Shown here piece by piece: positions 4,806 through 6,097 of a DNA stretch of 6,097 bases. The DNA is from an uncultured bacterium. GTDB taxonomy: Bacteria; Bacillota_A; Clostridia; Oscillospirales; Oscillospiraceae. The position numbers and the translations under genes are program-made. The stretch spans positions 1-6,097 of the forward strand of contig CAMEHJ010000083.1 in the NCBI GenBank assembly GCA_945917385.1, in the 5' to 3' direction. Position 1 is the first letter of the stretch; each line of letters begins with the position of its first letter. A model generated the notes under the pieces. It did not search any database. It was given only the letters and a program-made list of their open reading frames with translations, and was not told where the DNA came from.

Positions 4806-6038
4806 TCATTTCACGGCGAAGATTGCGCCGTCATTTTTAAACCGGGCGATCTGCTCCTGCGTGTAGCCAAGCTCCGTGAGAACCTGCTCCGAATGTTCTC
4901 CAAGCAGGGGCGCAAGCCTGTATTCCGGCAGACCGAGGTTTTCCGAAACAATGCATGGTCTCGGAAGCCAGGCCTGTTCGCCGTTGCGGAAGGTGACCTG
5001 CTCTACAAAATGGTTTACCCGCGCCTGCTCGTCATCCGTGATGTCCTTGAAGTGGGCAAGCACATCGTGGGGGAGGTCCGCCGCCGTAAGAAGCTCGTCC
5101 CACTCAGCGGAAGGCCTTGTCAGGAATATCTCCTCAAACCTGTGCAGCATCGGCACACGGTTTTCGTCGAGCGCCATGGTGTCGTAATCCTTATACTCCG
5201 GCATTTGGGCAACCTCCGGAATACCGAGTATGGCGCAGAGCTTCGGAAAATCGCGCTCATACTGTGCGGCGGCGATGGATATGTACTCTCCGTCCTTACA
5301 TTTATAGGTTGCCGCGGACGGCTTGCACAGCTCTCTTTCTCTCGGATATTTATAGCCGTATTTTTTCTGCGCTGCCGTCACCATAACGCCCATGGTCCAT
5401 ACGGCACCGCCGTACAGAGAGACGGAAACCTTGTCGCCCCTGCCGGTTTTGCTTCTCGCGTACAGCGCACCCATGACGGCGCCGAAAAGCATACTGCCGG
5501 TTGAAATATCGCCCATTGCGCCCGGACTGTTGATAGGCTCTGAGAGTCCGTCCGCGACGCGCATATCGGCCATAAAGCCGCCGTGCGCCCAGAAGGAAAC
5601 AATGTCAAAGCCGGGGCGGTGGGCCTCAGGTCCTTCATCACCGTAGCCGGTGATCGTGGCGAATATCACACGGGGGTACTTTGCCTTTATGGACTCGTAA
5701 TCAAAGCCGAGCTTTTTGAGGACCTTGGTGCGTGAGTTTGTAATGAAAACGTCACAGCCGGCTATCATCTTTTCCATTATCTCCTTGCCGCCGGGCGTGC
5801 GCAGATTGAGCGTGACGGCCTTCTTGTTCGCGTTTGTGAGGTCGAACAGGGGGTTTTCCCCGTCCTCACCCGGAAGCTCCATCTTGGGACCGTAGGTACG
5901 CCAGTAGTCACCGTCGGGCGTCTCTATTTTGGTTACGTCCGCGCCCCAGTCAGCCATGATCCTCCCGCAGACGGGAGCTGCAACAAACGTGGTCCACTCA
6001 ACAACCTTTATACCGGCAAGCGGCTTATTTTCAGACAT
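4806..6038 (-). CDS. Family III CoA-transferase (CaiB/BaiF family)
   Basis: Cytoplasmic enzyme moving coenzyme A between carboxylic acids. The 410-residue length is normal for the family. The N-terminal nucleotide-binding part reads GIKVVEWTTFVAAPVCGRIM, then ADWGADVTKIE (29-39). The stretches ITNSRTKVLKKLGFDYE (99-115) and ITGYGDEGPEAHRPGFDIVS (129-148) are family blocks. GAMGDISTGSM (173-183) holds D177, matching the catalytic aspartate that forms the acyl anhydride and CoA thioester intermediates. From memory, its wording is close to FldA and HadA, the transferases for phenyllactate and 2-hydroxyisocaproate in clostridial amino-acid reduction, but also to bile-acid BaiF-type enzymes, so the substrate cannot be named. 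The start is supported by AGGAGG six bases upstream. No dehydratase, activator or acyl-CoA dehydrogenase gene is adjacent within the window; the side upstream of its promoter lies outside. It converges on the DUF4317 gene across the repeat block. Confidence 0.93.
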   Translation of the reverse strand: MSENKPLAGIKVVEWTTFVAAPVCGRIMADWGADVTKIETPDGDYWRTYGPKMELPGEDGENPLFDLTNANKKAVTLNLRTPGGKEIMEKMIAGCDVFITNSRTKVLKKLGFDYESIKAKYPRVIFATITGYGDEGPEAHRPGFDIVSFWAHGGFMADMRVADGLSEPINSPGAMGDISTGSMLFGAVMGALYARSKTGRGDKVSVSLYGGAVWTMGVMVTAAQKKYGYKYPRERELCKPSAATYKCKDGEYISIAAAQYERDFPKLCAILGIPEVAQMPEYKDYDTMALDENRVPMLHRFEEIFLTRPSAEWDELLTAADLPHDVLAHFKDITDDEQARVNHFVEQVTFRNGEQAWLPRPCIVSENLGLPEYRLAPLLGEHSEQVLTELGYTQEQIARFKNDGAIFAVK

Positions 6039-6044
6039 GATATA

Positions 6045-6050
6045 CCTCCT
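6045..6050 (-). promoter_or_regulatory. Ribosome binding site of the CoA-transferase gene
   Basis: AGGAGG on the minus strand, six bases before the ATG at 6038, a strong site that fixes the start codon. Confidence 0.85.
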
Positions 6051-6069
6051 GTGCTGTCTTGCAAAACTG

Positions 6070-6075
6070 TTTATA
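6070..6075 (-). promoter_or_regulatory. Possible -10 box for the CoA-transferase gene
   Basis: TATAAA on the minus strand lies in an AT-rich stretch upstream of the ribosome binding site; an overlapping TAAAAT is an alternative. The matching -35 box would lie at or beyond the window edge, so the promoter cannot be completed. The AT-richness itself suggests the gene starts its own transcript. Confidence 0.35.
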
Positions 6076-6097
6076 TTTTATCATTTTTGCCCTGAAA

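Noticed and set aside
4737..5504. Plus-strand open frame of 255 codons overlapping the CoA-transferase
   Set aside because: It begins inside the hairpin repeat, runs antisense to a gene with clear catalytic motifs, and has no ribosome binding site or recognisable domain.

Overview
The window looks like chromosome from a Gram-positive gut anaerobe of the class Clostridia, probably Oscillospiraceae/Ruminococcaceae. The grounds are the gene families (an AlgI-type acyltransferase paired with a DHHW protein, a DUF4317 protein, a family III CoA-transferase of the kind used by amino-acid fermenters), AGGAGG-type ribosome binding sites, a GC-rich coding style, and an intergenic block of hairpin repeats like those I remember from such genomes. 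The taxonomic placement is inference. I see no phage gene, transposase gene, tRNA, rRNA or CRISPR array.

Left part (1-3023, plus strand): three closely spaced genes that probably form one operon. They are the 3' end of an uncharacterised gene (3-494), a membrane-bound O-acyltransferase of the AlgI/DltB class (510-1907) and a DHHW/AlgJ-like protein anchored in the membrane (1920-3023). The last two are the usual two-part machine for acylating a surface or exported glycan: the MBOAT protein carries the acyl group through the membrane and the DHHW protein places it outside, or assists in doing so. No polymer synthesis gene is visible, so the target is unknown.

Middle (3024-4333): a GC-rich hairpin without a T-tract, then a promoter (TTGAAA, 17 bp, CATAAT) whose -10 box lies in the first of two perfect 21-bp tandem repeats. 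A diverged third copy ends at the start codon of a DUF4317 gene (3164-4294) and supplies its ribosome binding site. A perfect hairpin terminator begins at the base after the stop codon.

Convergent intergenic block (4295-4805): about 500 bases with no credible gene but packed with hairpins. Two near-identical long hairpins (4295-4333 and 4748-4785) bound the block. Inside them lies an inverted pair of CTCCC hairpins (4402-4424 and 4699-4719). At the core are four short hairpins, each directly preceded by GTAG on one strand, in the order forward, reverse, reverse, forward. GTAG at the foot of a stem-loop is the mark of REP elements moved by Y1/RAYT transposases, so this is the most interesting part of the window.

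Right part (4806-6038, minus strand): a complete CaiB/BaiF (family III) CoA-transferase gene with a strong ribosome binding site, running toward the repeat block. It has no partner dehydratase or dehydrogenase gene in view.
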